Below are positions 11,684-23,025 of a DNA stretch of 64,000 bases, piece after piece (position 1 is the first letter of the stretch; the number at the start of each line of letters is the position of its first letter). Source of the stretch: Prochilodus magdalenae (Eukaryota > Chordata > Actinopteri > Characiformes > Prochilodontidae). Below the pieces are notes generated by a model. It made no database searches and was not told the DNA's origin. It was given only the letters and a program-made list of their open reading frames with translations. The stretch is taken from NCBI GenBank assembly GCA_024036415.1, contig JAMWET010000800.1, positions 16,001 to 80,000 on the forward strand. Reading direction: 5' to 3'. Made by a program: the position numbers and the translations under genes.

Positions 11684-12346
11684 GCGAGGAGCGGTGAGGA
11701 GCGGTGAGGAGCGGCGAGGAGCGGAGAGGAGCGGGGTGAGGAGCGGCGAGGAGCGGCGAGGAGCGGAGAGGAGCTGGGCGAGGAGTGGAGAGGAGCGGTG
11801 AGGAGTGGAGAGGAGCGGGGTGAGGAGCGGCGAGGAGCGGAGAGGAGCGGAGAGGAGCGGAGAGGAGCGGCGAGGAGCGGAGAGGAGCGGGGTGAGGAGT
11901 GGTGAGGAGTGGTGAGGAGCGGTGAGGAGCGGAGAGGAGCGGGGCGAGGAGTGGTGAGGAGCGGAGAGGAGCGGAGAGGAGCGGGGTGAGGAGCGGCGAG
12001 GAGCGAAGAGGAGTGGTGAGGAGCGGTGAGGAGCGGAGAGGAGCGGGGCGAGGAGTGGTGAGGAGCGGAGAGGAGCGGAGAGGAGCGGGGTGAGGAGCGG
12101 AGAGGAGCGGAGAGGAGCGGCGAGGAGCGGGGTGAGGAGCGGAGAGGAGCGGAGAGGAGCGGGGTGAGGAGCGGAGAGGAGCGGAGAGGAGCGGGGTGAG
12201 GAGCGGCGAGGAGCGGAGAGGAGCGGAGAGGAGCGGAGAGGAGCGGGGTGAGGAGTGGTGAGGAGTGGTGAGGAGCGGGGTGAGGAGCGGAGAGGAGCGG
12301 GGTGAGGAGCGGAGAGGAGCGGAGAGGAGCGGAGAGGAGCTGGGCT
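11684..12346. repeat. GC-rich minisatellite, GAGGAGCGG units
   Basis: About 65 units of 10 bp (GAGGAGCGG plus A, T or C) mixed with 12-bp units (GAGGAGCGGGGT). Blocks such as GAGCGGAGAGGAGCGGGGTG recur, giving irregular higher-order spacing. The minus strand has a 239-codon frame of SSPLLSAPLR type, created by the array. Confidence 0.95.
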
Positions 12347-13129
12347 GATTGCGGTGAATAATATCAGTCATTACTGAGGAGGCCTCCTGTGGTGAGCAGC
12401 TGGTAAATTGTCATGAGAGTTCTCATGATTTATGTAAATGAGCCCCCCCTGAAAAGTTTCCATCGCACGTGTAGGTGTTCCGACTGCCAATCATCATTAC
12501 CGGCATGTTGAAGAGCAGCACTGAGGCTCCGAGAAGGTTTGGAGAAGGAGCGGTGAGGAGACACGGTACCGTAGATTTGCTTATGAGGCACATACGTTAG
12601 GCGTGGGTAACTGAATCGAGGCCCGTCCACACGCTCATTAACATCACCGCCTGCACCGGCAAAGCTGCACCACCCATAACGAGCGGGTTAATGGTCAATC
12701 GTGCGGCCAGGGGGATTACCAGAGGAGGAGACCGCCCACCGGGTGATACTGTATATGACTCTCCGCATGTGGACGTGTCGGGAAAGGAAGTCCTGGCCGG
12801 GTAAAGGACAATGCAGGGATGCGGGATGTCGCTAACCACGCGGCATCCCAAGCTTCATTATGAGTCTACGGTGTTGCATCATTACTGCCAGATTTATTCA
12901 TGAACCATAAACATGCGCCAGCCATACATACCACCGTATAGAACCGTCACAGAGCCGGAAACAGACTCCGACTTGGGAATTATCTTCCCAGACTAGGTGT
13001 AAAGCCTTTCAGCAGGTCCCCTAGTGGCTATGGTGGACTATGGTATTCCAAAGCAGACCACAAGCCACTCAAAGCCTGGCGAAAGGCCAATCAGTGGGGA
13101 CAGTGAGACCCAGTGGGGAGATGGATACA
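12347..13129. other. Unassigned, unique-looking DNA
   Basis: Balanced composition with AT-rich islands such as GATTTATGTAAATGAG near 12427 and GATTTATTCATGAACC near 12890. These look like regulatory or conserved non-coding DNA, but nothing in the window proves it. No gene recognised. Confidence 0.3.
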
Positions 13130-13290
13130 GCTGGCATGGTGAACCTCGACAATGGACCCGGGAAGTCTTGACTACAGGGTTGGCATGGAAAAGCTGGACA
13201 ACAGAGCTGACCTGGGAAGTCTTGACTACGGGGTTGGCATGGAAAGGCATGATGACTGTGTTGGCACAGGAAGGCTTGACAATGGAAGTG
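13130..13290. repeat. Short degenerate 54-bp repeat
   Basis: About two and a half diverged units. The motif GGAAGTCTTGACTAC occurs at 13161 and 13215, and GGAAGGCTTGAC at 13269, each 54 bp apart, accompanied by GGTTGGCATGGAAA. No relation seen to the 54-bp array at 18.3 kb. Confidence 0.75.
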
Positions 13291-14167
13291 ATGCTCAGTG
13301 CTGGCGAGAGGGAGGCCAACTAAAATCAAAGGTGAGCCTCATGGGTGGCACCACAAGCCTGGGCTGATGGGTATATGGAGGCCAGCTGGCAGGTTCACCC
13401 ATGTACACATGACTAGAATAGATAGAACCCCAAAGGAAGTTGCAGAACCCAATGGAAATTGTAGCCCAGGTAAATCGCTAGTGGCAGAATCAGGGCACCA
13501 GGACACACACCAGAGTCGATAGTGCTGCGAGTGGCAAGGACAAAGGAGGGCGACTGGGTGGGGTCCTCTTTGTGCTGCTGGTGCCCACAGCTGTCTGGGA
13601 CTTGATGCGACATGCCGTCAGAAGTTCCAACACACGGAGGAGAAGCCATGGCATCGTGGACGTAAGGACCCCAAAGCGTTGGGCTGTCCTGTGTCTTCTT
13701 GTACACTGACGCCACAATGTATTGTTGCTCACTAACTCAGATGAACGAGGACTCTGCTGTCTGTTTTAGGTGGAATGCTGGGACCCTGTGTTGAGCTGCT
13801 GGTGGGCAACGAGGGGTAAGAAGGGGGACTGAGGACCTATAGCAATTCAGGCTCCACAAAGAAAGGAACATTAGGCAGGGGGTGTTGATAGAGTAGCCAC
13901 TAGGGGCTCCACATGCTAGTCTATTACTTGGCTTGTCAACTTTGCTGGTTGACGATGGTGCTTGATGCCTAAGAGTCGCTGATCACATGATTAAGACACC
14001 AACAACATGGACAAGCTAGGAGTCCGGTGATTTCCGGGGGTTCTATGACCAATTTCCTGATGTAGTGCCAAGCAAAGCAATCCATGGCTCATCGGAAAGG
14101 GAATGTCATGCTCCACTGTCCTGGGGCATGTCCTGTGCGGTTGGAGAGGAAGCATAACAGGGGCAAT
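13291..14167. other. Unassigned sequence
   Basis: No recognised gene, RNA or repeat. Frames of up to 100 codons on the minus strand resemble no family I know. Confidence 0.4.
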
Positions 14168-14390
14168 GCTGGATTAGTGATTCGACTGGTTAGCGCTCTG
14201 GGTAGCTGTTCAAAACCCAGGTCTGCTAAGTTGCCACTGTTGGGCCCTTAAGCAAGGCCCTTAAATTCTCTCTGGGGTGCTGTATCATGGCTGACCCTGA
14301 ACTCTGACCCCAGCTGGGATGTGCTATGCAAGACCTTTGTGCAAATATTAGTACAGTATATGTTCTATACTTACTTATGAAGTCTTATTA
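14168..14390 (+). mobile_element. tRNA-derived SINE
   Basis: Begins with a tRNA-like head containing GGTTAGCGCTCTGGGTAG and a B-box-like GTTCAAAACCC. It continues into a body with GTTGGGCCCTTAAGCAAGGC, CTGTATCATGGCTGACCCTG and CCCCAGCTGGGATGTGCTAT. This head and body order is that of the common fish SINEs (V-SINE-like). The tail is AT-rich without a clean repeat. Diverged, and presumably inactive. Confidence 0.85.
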
Positions 14391-14940
14391 TCCAGTACAG
14401 TTTGAAGTTGGCGACTCTGATTAACAGGAGAGCTTGCTTGGCCTTATCTACCAAGATGCCACAGAGGAAATGATTCTGATTGGATAGTTTTCCATCAGAT
14501 ACTTCAAGATATTAAAACGCTTCATCTTCTATTCTATCATATCATATAAATTAACTGATAGATGATAGACGTGAACGTTTCCCCAGGGGTTCCTCACTAG
14601 AAATGTGGCCAGCTTGGTCCACAAGTGGAGACTGGCCTATGGGCACCTTTCCTGGGACTTGTTGATTCAAGTCAACTCCTCTCGGTGAAGGCTGGAATGT
14701 GGAGCCGGCCCGGAGATGATTGCATGATTGCATGTTTTACTGTTTTCCTGCCTGTCAGGCGGAGTGATGCTGTGAGTCATAGAAAGCTGGTCATGAGTCA
14801 GGAAAGACTCCGTTCTGGATATCTGGTGCGGGGGGGAGCATGTGAAAGCATGCTGCTGCATGTGCCATGTGAAAATTGAACATATGGAAATGTGCTATTG
14901 CTGCTCTCCACAATCTCACATGATCTCACAGTGTGATGCA
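14391..14940. other. Unassigned sequence
   Basis: Nothing recognised apart from the AT-rich end of the preceding SINE. Confidence 0.4.
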
Positions 14941-15625
14941 CACTGCTCATCAAAAGTTTGGGGACAGTTCTAAAAAAGAACAACCGCCCAGAAGGAATGA
15001 CATCGTCTAACAGGCTAATGATTTCACACTCCGCTGGGCACATGACGTAGGCAAGGAGGGGTCTTATCTCTGTACCTGACTGACTCAACACCTAGCCGTG
15101 GTGTCCTCCATGAGCCATCCTGTTAGTGCAGCACCACTGGCAGGCGGCTGCACCACGCAGGATTACATGCACACAGACCGTTACCACGACTGTCCTTAAC
15201 ACCACGTCACCGTCACCAAAGACTGCAGTGGTGTCGTACCAGACTGTCATGGAGTGACTCAGAATGGCAGCGGCTCATCTTCAGTGACGAGTCCCGCTTT
15301 AGTCTTGGTGGAGACGACCAACGAATCCGTGTGTGGAGGCACCGTGGTCAGCACAGAGATGAACGGTGTGTTGTCACACGTCCAGAAGGCCTCCACCTCC
15401 ACCCCTACCGCACCATCTGCAGGAACTGTGTGAGGATGTTCAAGCTGCATGGGATGGATTATCACAGGACACCATTAGGAACCGCTACAGCTCCATACCG
15501 AGACGTCTGGCGTGTTGGGTTAGCAAACACGGCGGCCCGACGCCATACTGAGAGACAGACTTCTGTATGTGTAGCTCAATAAATATTGATCATATCAGTC
15601 TAAATCTATCATCAGTTATTGGCAT
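14941..15625 (+). mobile_element. Internally deleted Tc1/mariner derivative, copy A
   Basis: The start has a Tc1-type terminus motif (CTCATCAAAAGTTTGGGGAC). A transposase remnant follows: GAATGGCAGCGGCTCATCTT encodes the region before SDESRFSLGG, then VWRHRGQHRDER. After the next conserved stretch the sequence jumps straight to the C-terminal tail, where another frame reads LPHHLQELCEDVQAAWDG, LSQDTIRNRYSSIPRRL and GGPTPY. The segment expected to carry the second aspartate and the glutamate of the DD34E triad is absent. Copies B, C and D share the same junction. Copy A also lacks 9 bp at the junction. It ends with GCTCAATAAATATTGATCAT. Confidence 0.85.
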
Positions 15626-16430
15626 TGCTTAGACGTGACCTGCCCGCACCTTGCACATAGGCTCATGGGAGGCACCACAGCTGCAGTGGTAGAGAGTTTG
15701 AACGGTGGATATGTTGATGTTGTGCCTCCATGGGTCCACAGCCGTGCAGGACAGTCAGTAGCAGGGTGCTACAATAACTTGACCAGCATGTGTACATCCA
15801 AGCAAACAGAGGAACAGCACCTGAACATCAAATGGGGTCTACTGAAATCAAACAGATTGTATTCTCTACATCAAGAGCTACAAGAGCTCCACCTTAGTTA
15901 TTAGCACATGGCCTGGAGCTGTCTCTGGAACAAATGTGGAAGCTCCAAGTGAAGCTGAGATAAAAACATTTAGGTCTTTCAACTAAATATGATCTGGAGA
16001 ACATTCCACCTGTCTTCTAAGGAAACAACAGAGATCGATTTCAGATGGTGGACATAATCGACAGCGAGCCAGAGGAACTATGGATGGACCTCATCAAAGA
16101 TGAATCAAATAACTGCTTGGGAGGAATGAAAAGGAGACAGAGATCACATCGGTTGACAGATGCAATCAAAAAAGAGAAGACGAGGCAGAAATCAAGAAGG
16201 ATAAAAACCTAAACTCCAGAGAGCTGCCGCTAAAGACGAGGACTAACCTACAGCAGCGTCCGCTTCACTGACAAACGAGACCAACATGGGTTGTTAACCA
16301 GAGAGGTCAATCGAGCCGTCAAAACAGGGAGACGTCAGTGTTTCTGATCCACAGTCACGATGGGAAGATAGCCCTCGACTTTTGATTGCCAGTGTGCTGG
16401 CACAGTCGTTGGCTGGCTTTATACGTGTCT
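15626..16430. other. Unassigned sequence
   Basis: A-rich plus strand around 15940-16210 (AAGAGAAGACGAGGCAGAAA near 16175), but every frame is interrupted. Not recognised. It could be a decayed retroelement interior because an LTR-like segment follows, but no motif supports this. Confidence 0.35.
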
Positions 16431-16915
16431 GGACAAAAGACTCCGGGTCGACGCTTGCAGAGTTAAACGTCAAGGCAGAATGTTTATTGAACAGGGAAGT
16501 GAACAAACTAAGCAGCAATGCTGATTCAGCAACAGGGGTAGGGCTAGAAACGTAGTCGAGGCAGGCAAAGCCGAAACCAAAACAGACAATCAGCGGAGGC
16601 AGCCAAGTTAGGAGGGAAAGGCAAAAGGGTAGTCGACAACAGAAAAGAGATCAGGAACCAGAAAAGAGATAATTCACAGAAAGAACGAGCAGGATTGATA
16701 ACTCAGTTGGCAAAGCTTCGCAAACGCTGAAGTGGCGTGGAGAGGTATAAACGGAGGGAGTAAATTAAGTTTAGCTGTCTGCTAAAACTCCGGTGATGGA
16801 GAGCGAAGCGGATTGGACGCGGGCGTGGCGTCATCGAGCATTGCCCTCTGGGAAGATGAGTCCGGAGAAGCACGGGAGCAGGGAAAACCCAGAAGCGTGA
16901 CGTCACGGTGAATCC
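16431..16915 (-). mobile_element. Possible LTR of a Gypsy-type retrotransposon
   Basis: Read on the minus strand it begins near GTGACGTCACGCTTCTGGG. It has a GC-rich promoter-like part, then a T/C-rich stretch with TTTGGTTTCGGCTTTGCCTG, an AATAAA (GTTCAATAAACATTCTGCC), and GTCGACCCGGAGTCTTTTGT near the end. This layout is typical of fish Gypsy LTRs. I could not identify matching target duplications or a primer-binding site, so the boundaries are approximate. Confidence 0.45.
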
Positions 16916-17034
16916 TTCATATGTGTTGAGTGTTGCTTTTTACATACAGTCATTTCACGGCATCTTGCCAGTTACACTGAGCAATTTAACCACTATGGAT
17001 TCCCGGATTTGGATGTTCTGTTCTTTTTCCCAGC

Positions 17035-17888
17035 TGTCATTAGAAATCTACACCCAGCTGCCCCTTCATTAGACACACCTTCTTATATCTACACTTGTTC
17101 ATTCTATCAGCTCCACTGCCCATACAGGACACTCTGTAGGTGTACAGGTCCAGACTGTAGTCCATCTGTTTCTCTGGGTACTGTATTACCCTGTTCTTCA
17201 ATGGTCAGGACCCCCACAGGACCACCACAGGACCCCCACAGAGCAGGTAGTATGTGGGTGGTGAATCATTCTCAGCACTGCAGTGACACTGACATGGTGG
17301 TGGTGTGTTAGTGTGTGTGGTGCTGGTGTGAGTGGATCAGACCCAGCAGTGCTGCTGTCACCAAAACTATACAACCAACAGCATCCTGGGGGCAGCATCC
17401 TGTGGGGCAGCGTCCTGTGGGGAACTGTCCTATGGGTAGTGTCCTGTGGGCAGTGTCCTGTGGGTAGTGTCATGTGGGCAGCATCATGTGGGCAGTGTCA
17501 TGTGGGCAGTGTCATGTGGGCAGCGTCCTGTGGGCAGTGTCCTGTTGGCAGCGTCCTGTGGGGCGTGGCCTGTGGGACAGTGTCCTATGGGGCAGTGTCC
17601 TGTGGGGCGTGTCCTGTGGGCGGTGTCCTGTGGGGCGTGTCCTGTGGGGCAGCGTCCTGTGGGGCAGCATCCTGTGGGTGGTGTCTTGTGGGGCAGCGTC
17701 CTGTGGGGCAGCGTCCTGTGGGGCATCGTCCTATGGGCAGGGTCCTGTGGGCAGCGTCCTGTGGGCAGTCTCCTGTGACCACTGATGAAGGACTAGAGGA
17801 CGACCAACACTGCACTGTGCAGCAGCAGATGCGCTTTCATCTATGACTGTCCATCTACAAGGTGGAGCAGTTAGGTAGGAGTGTTCCG
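17035..17888. mobile_element. Foldback (palindromic) repeat element, copy 1
   Basis: The left arm contains CCCAGCTGCCCCTTCATTAG, AGTCCATCTGTTTCTCTGGG, CCTGTTCTTCAATGGTCAGG, CTCAGCACTGCAGTGACACT and GAGTGGATCAGACCCAGCAG. The right part, after a tandem array, reads TGACCACTGATGAAGGACTA then GTCCATCTACAAGGTGGA. At 36621-36956 the left arm continues into the reverse complement of this right part, which shows the element is palindromic. Here the middle of the arm is missing and the loop is replaced by a minisatellite. No transposase is encoded. I recognise it as a family common in otophysan fish. Confidence 0.8.
17381..17777. repeat. 14-15-bp minisatellite inside the foldback loop
   Basis: About 27 units of the type GGCAGCGTCCTGTGG or GGCAGTGTCATGTGG, flanked directly by foldback sequence on both sides. 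The last unit runs into CCTGTGACCACTGATGAAGG, where GGCAGTCTCCTGTGACC is the foldback's own loop sequence. The array is therefore a local expansion of the element. Frames of up to 187 codons on the plus strand are repeat artefacts. Confidence 0.9.
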
Positions 17889-18339
17889 TCAGGGGAGCTT
17901 CTTTAGTGTCTAGCAGTCGGGCCTGAGGTTTACGGGTCAGGACTGTAGGAGCAGCTGCTGCTTGCACTTACCAAGGCAGAGCAGCTGCTGCTTTCAGGTC
18001 CCACATCAGTAAGGGTGAGCTCTAAACAGCCCTAATCCAGCGCCTCCTTTGAACCTCCTCGGGTTCTCCAGGCACTGTCTTAAAAGATTCCAACAAAGAG
18101 GAAGGTGCTGGAAGGCAGGGGGGTTTGAAACCAGAGTAAGTTCAAAGATGAGCCTTTCTGCTCCCCTGGACAACATGCTTGGAACTGTAATGCGTTTTTT
18201 CATTTACAGCGCGGCGTTAAAGAAAGGAGCGCCAGTGTCTCTGCTCCTCCATCACCTCCTCCCGCAAGCCATGCAGGATGGGTCACCAGTCTAAAGGCCC
18301 AGTGCCTTAACTAGCTTTACAAGCAGAAGCATCTATGCA
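17889..18339. other. Unassigned sequence
   Basis: No gene or recognised repeat. GGCAGAGCAGCTGCTGCTT near 17975 partly repeats GGAGCAGCTGCTGCTTGC near 17948. Confidence 0.4.
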
Positions 18340-19485
18340 CCTCACAGCAATGTTCTAAAATCAGTACCTGATCTCTCTAATGCTCAATCAAACCCTCACA
18401 GCAATGTTCTAAAATCAGTACCTGATCTCTCTAATGCTTAATCAAACCCTCACAGCAATGTTCTAAAATCAGTACCTGACCTCACTAATGCTCAATCAAA
18501 TCCTCACAGCAATGTTCTAAAATCAGTACCTGATCTATGTAATGCTCAATCAAATCCTCACAGCAATGTTCTAAAATCAGTACCTGACCTCACTAATGCT
18601 CAATCAAATCCTCACAGCAATGTTCTAAAATCAGTACCTGACCTCACTAATGCTCAATCAAATCCTCACAGCAATGTTCTAAAATCAGTACCTGATCTCT
18701 CTAATGCTCAATCAAACCCTCACAGCAATGTTCTAAAATCAGTACCTGACCTCACTAATGCTCAATCAAATCCTCACAGCAATGTTCTAAAATCAGTACC
18801 TGACCTCACTAATGCTCAATCAAATCCTCACAGCAATGTTCTAAAATCAGTACCTGACCTCTCTAATGCTCAATCAAATCCTCACAGCAATGTTCTAAAA
18901 TCAGTACCTGACCTCACTAATGCTCAATCAAATCCTCACAGCAATGTTCCAACATTAGAACCCGAGCTCACTAATGCTTAATCAAATCCTCACAGCAATG
19001 TTCAACATCAGTACCTGATCTCAATAATGCTCAATCAAATCCTCAGAGCAATGTTCAACATCAGCTCGTTATCTCTAATGCTCAACCAAATCCTCACAGC
19101 AATGTTCTAACATCAGTATCTGACCTCACTAATTCTCAATCAAATCCTCACAGCAATGTTCAACACCAGTAGCTGACCTCACTAATGCTCAATCAAATCC
19201 TCACAGCAATCTTTTATCAGTAGCTGACCTCACTAATGCTCAATCAAATCCTCACAGCAATGTTCAACATCAGTACCTGATCTCACTAATGCTCAATCAA
19301 ATCCTCACAGCAATTTTCCAACATCAGCACCAGACCTTATTAATACTCCATCAAGTCCTCACAGCAATGTTCCAACATCAGTACCAGACCTTATTAATAC
19401 TCAATCAAATCCACACAGCAATGTTCCAACATCAGTACCTGACCTCACTAATGCTCAATCAAATCCTCACAGCAATGTTCCGTAG
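18340..19485. repeat. 54-bp minisatellite (about 21 units)
   Basis: Units start with CCTCACAGCAATGTTCTAAA and continue with ATCAGTACCTGA, CTCACTAATGCTCAATCAAA. Spacing of 54 bp is measured at 18340, 18394 and 18448. The units up to about 18950 are nearly identical. Later units lose bases (GTTCAACATCAG) and the period drifts. No spacer-like unique segments occur, so it is not a CRISPR-type array. Confidence 0.95.
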
Positions 19486-20514
19486 TAGTGTAAAGCTTAT
19501 CCACAACAAGAGAGGCTACTACAGCCGCAATAGGGGATAGACATTCCACAAATATTCCTGAACTCTGGAATATCGTTGGACATATTCCGTATTTGGGATC
19601 CGAATGCTTCTGAGCTGGAATACAGATGAAGATCCAACACTGAGGACGAATGGAGCGCTTGTGAACACCACGGACGGATACATATGGAGCCTCATCTTTA
19701 CCCCTACCAGCAATCACATCGTTCCACACCCTGCAGCGCTCCGATATCCAGGCTCCCTTGTGAAAACGCTCAATAATGGAATGATTGGTCCAACACTGAT
19801 ATTTGTCCCTGTGCATTGTTGTGCTGTGCGGTTGTTCACAATGAACGTGCGCTCTGGAGTGTGTTTATCCACTCCTCTATTGTCCCGGCAGCCCGGCTGC
19901 TAATAATTCACCACTGAATGCAGCAGGCCACACCTGCCGGCGCGCTATGTTTCCGAACATGAGTGCTACACTCACCACCTGTGGCATTAACTCAGGCCAG
20001 CGCCAAGCAGCCCGTCTTTCATGAAAATGTGCCGCGTGTGGAATCTGGAACTGTGAACAATGGGAGCTGAGAGCATTCGGATTCAGTGAATTACTCCATT
20101 AGCAGCCAGACATGACTGACAGTGACTAGCCTACAAACTAGCCTAGCAATGCCGTTACAACATCCCCAACATCTGCTCACGAGGAGATGGAAATGTCAGT
20201 CTGACTGAGAGATGAGATTGTCCCTTTCAGGCGTTCTCAGCATGCGTGCTAGCTAATTAGCTTACTTGCCTTTGCTGATATCAACACCTAGTCTTTGCTC
20301 GAAGGATATTAAGGAACAAATTGGCTTAATATGTTTTGGCATATCTGCGGTGGTGATAGAAATAGAATAAAGACAACAGGGATTTTATGGAACGCTTGGG
20401 AATATTTGGATTAGCATTACAAAAAAAACCCCTCAGTAAACAGGTTATTGCATGATGTTGTCGTAGGACAGCAATTAAAATTGTCCTGGTTAAAAGACCC
20501 ATAAATGTCCTTTA
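19486..20514. other. Unassigned, unique-looking DNA
   Basis: No gene recognised. The part 19880-20260 has homeobox-like ATTA clusters (CTGCTAATAATTCACCACTG, CTAGCTAATTAGCTTACTTG) and could be non-coding regulatory DNA. That is only an impression. Confidence 0.3.
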
Positions 20515-20698
20515 AAGATTTTAATCCCACAGTGGGGAAATTCACAAGTCTTGGGCAGCCCTATCCATGGCGGGGAGCAGTTCGGGGTTAGGTGCCTTGC
20601 TCAAAGGCACCTCAGTCATTACTGTCAGTTCAGGGAATCGAACCGGCGACCCTCCCGTCACAAGACTGGTTCCCTAACCTCCAGCCCACGACTGCCCC
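20515..20698 (-). mobile_element. tRNA-derived SINE
   Basis: On the minus strand it starts GGGGCAGTCGTGGGCTGGAG, then GGTTAGGGAACCAG. It has a perfect Pol III B box GGTTCGATTCC (20634-20644 on the reverse strand), then TGACTGAGGTGCCTTTGAGC and AAGGCACCTAACCCCGAACT. It ends in TTTCCCCACTGTGGGATTAA. This matches a tRNA-derived SINE type frequent in otophysan fish, distinct from the SINE at 14.2 kb. It is not a functional tRNA because no cloverleaf continues past the B box. Confidence 0.88.
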
Positions 20699-21246
20699 TT
20701 TGTTTTTTTGTTTTTTACTCTGGAAGGACACGTACTTGATGCACTACAGATACGTTATATGGACACTTGACACTGGAAAGACATTCTGACTTTCCCAGTT
20801 TGACTAATTGTTCAACATTTAGGCAAAATGTTTCCAGGGAAAATCTAAAATTTGATCTGTGGTTAGTTGTTAGTGATTGCGCAGCCTTATTGTTATCCGA
20901 TTTACAGTCTTCTCCTTCATCCGTTCCAGTTCCGGAATGGTCGGTCTGATTGGGAATAGACTGACCATTCTTTGATCCAAGCTTTGATCCAACTTTTTGG
21001 AAAACCTAAATACTAAAACTTGGAATGAATGGGATGGAATAGTACACACACACTATCGTAGGACACACCCCCTTGATGAAATTCAGTGTTGCTCTGTCTT
21101 GCACTCGTCTGTTTGTGTTTTTCCCCATCCCTTCTTCCTCCCATAGAGGAATTTTCACCTCTATTAAAACCCCACTGTTTCCTTTAACCCACAGCCGCCA
21201 AACTGCATGTTCTCACTCGGGGCAGATCCCCAAACTCTACTCCACA
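20699..21246. other. Unassigned sequence
   Basis: A T-rich tract follows the SINE (20700-20717). The rest is unrecognised, with no sustained frame. Confidence 0.4.
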
Positions 21247-21905
21247 GACGTCTCGGTATGGAGCTGTAGAGGTTCCTAATGGTGTCCTGTGATAATCCAT
21301 CCCATGCAGCTTGAACATCCTCACACAGTTCCTGCAGATGGTGCGGTAGGGGTGGAGGTGGAGGGACACCAGGCCTTCTGGACGTGTGATGACAAACCGT
21401 TCATCTCGGTGCTGACCACGGTGCCTCCACACACGGATTCGTTGGGCGTCTCCACCAAGACTAAAGCGGGACTCGTCACTGAAGATGACCCGCTGCCATT
21501 CTGAGTCACTCCATGACAGTCTGGTACGACACCACTGCAGTCTTTGGTGACGGTGACGTGGTGTTAAGGACAGTCGTGGTAACGGTCTGTGTGCATGTAG
21601 TCCTGCGTGGTGCAGCCGTCTGCCGATGGTGCTGCACTAACAGGATGACTCATGGAGGACACCACTGCTCACTGGAGGTCTGTAATGGTGGCTGTCGGAT
21701 CACTCTGCGCACTCTTGGTTCTCCCTCTCTCTGGTTCGTGTAGGTCTCCCAGATACTGCATGTCGCTGGTTCGTGCCTTCTTCTATTCACTGCCGCCAGC
21801 AGTGTGCCATGGTAGTATCCCGCTTCCCACAGCCCTACGATGCGACCCCTCTTCAGCTTTTCCAGAAGCTTGCATTGCTTTCCCGAACTCTGAGTCAAAC
21901 TCCAC
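21247..21905 (-). mobile_element. Internally deleted Tc1/mariner derivative, copy B
   Basis: The minus-strand frame from 21898 begins MTQSSGKQCKLLEKLKRG, then RIVGLWEAG and AAVNRRR. This is the N-terminal helix-turn-helix region of a Tc1 transposase, so the copy keeps more of the 5' end than copy D. Further on come DESRFSLGG and VWRHRGQHRDERFV, then the shared deletion junction and LHLHPYRTICRNCVRMFKLH. The element is truncated at its C-terminal end near CCATACCGAGACGTCTG. Anchor-to-anchor length (CACGTCACCG to CTCCATACC) is 297 bp, identical to copy D. Confidence 0.85.
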
Positions 21906-23025
21906 TCGCAAAGGCCGCCTCCAACGCCTCCAAAACACGAGTCAGACTGGAAAGCACACTCAGCAGGACGACCTAATGTAGTGAGGCAGGTACGGCAAAT
22001 AAGCTCTGTCCCCCCTTACGTCGCATGTGGCCGTTGTTGAATCATTAGCATGTCTCCTCTTGTCAAACCTACCCACCAAGTTTCACACCTGTTGGTTGAA
22101 TCCAGCCTCCTCAGAGCTGCGCAGATCGATGCTGATAGGTCAGTCACTCAGATCTCGTTTCTCTCAGGTCTCCTGGTCCTCACTTCAAACAGAACCGATG
22201 GAGTGAGTGTTGTGAGCCAGACGCTGCGTGAGCCTCGCTCTAATCCTGCTCCAGCCTGGCTGCGAGTGCTGAGAGGACTCTGACTGCGGCCGAGGGCTCA
22301 GACGAGAGTGCCGCCCTCCCCCCGTCGCAGGTGAAACTGGATTACATCACCCAGGTCTCGACTGAGTAACGGCTCCGTACCTGACACGTGCTAATACTCT
22401 CTAAATCTATCATGTGTGTCAGGATCCAGCTGGAGCTCAGGGTCACCCTCACCATCCATGCTTTAAGACTCGGCCTGTCTCGCTGATGGATGGGGTCACT
22501 CCGGGGTAGACTACTTCCCCCGTCACCAACAAGCGCCGAGACAGGTACTCACGTAAGCACGTCTCGGCCAAGCCAGAGGAAACTTCAGACTCTGCTCTGC
22601 ACGTAGAGCTGCTATAGGGCCGAGAGCATTAGCATTATCTCTGTTTATGTCAATGGGACCTGCTCAGTGGTGCGCGCAGCCCTGTAGGCACTGCCGGTTC
22701 CAGGTCTGTATGAATGGAGTTCCCGGTCTCTTATGATCAAAACTGAGCCAGAAAACAAAACAGAGGCCCAATCCATTTCCACCTGTTCTACCTGAGCAAA
22801 TATCCGTACGTCAGAGCTCTGGAGGGCAGCTCTCCGACTGCGACACCTTTAAACACAAAGCTGAGATTGGCTTCGTGTCCACAAACTTCTAATGTGAATT
22901 TTCTGGTCCACCTTAAAAGCTGCTGAAGCTGTTTGCTTTCTGGCACCCATGCAGTAATAAAGGCCACCGTACAACAGGTGAGCCGCATCACTGGTACAGC
23001 ATCTACGGAACAGTGTACAGTATCA
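21906..23025. other. Unassigned, unique-looking DNA
   Basis: Mixed-composition DNA with no recognised gene, RNA or repeat. It leads into the 21-bp array without a sharp border. Confidence 0.4.

Noticed and set aside
10858..12371. Minus-strand frames of 271 and 239 codons (S/L/F and S/P/L rich)
   Set aside because: They come from the purine tract and the GAGGAGCGG array; no other evidence of coding.
18340..19485. CRISPR-like array
   Set aside because: Units are contiguous 54-bp tandem repeats with no unique spacers, and the context is a vertebrate-type genome.
20634..20644. A functional tRNA gene on the minus strand (perfect B box)
   Set aside because: The B box sits in a SINE head. The rest does not fold as a tRNA, and the body continues with SINE sequence.
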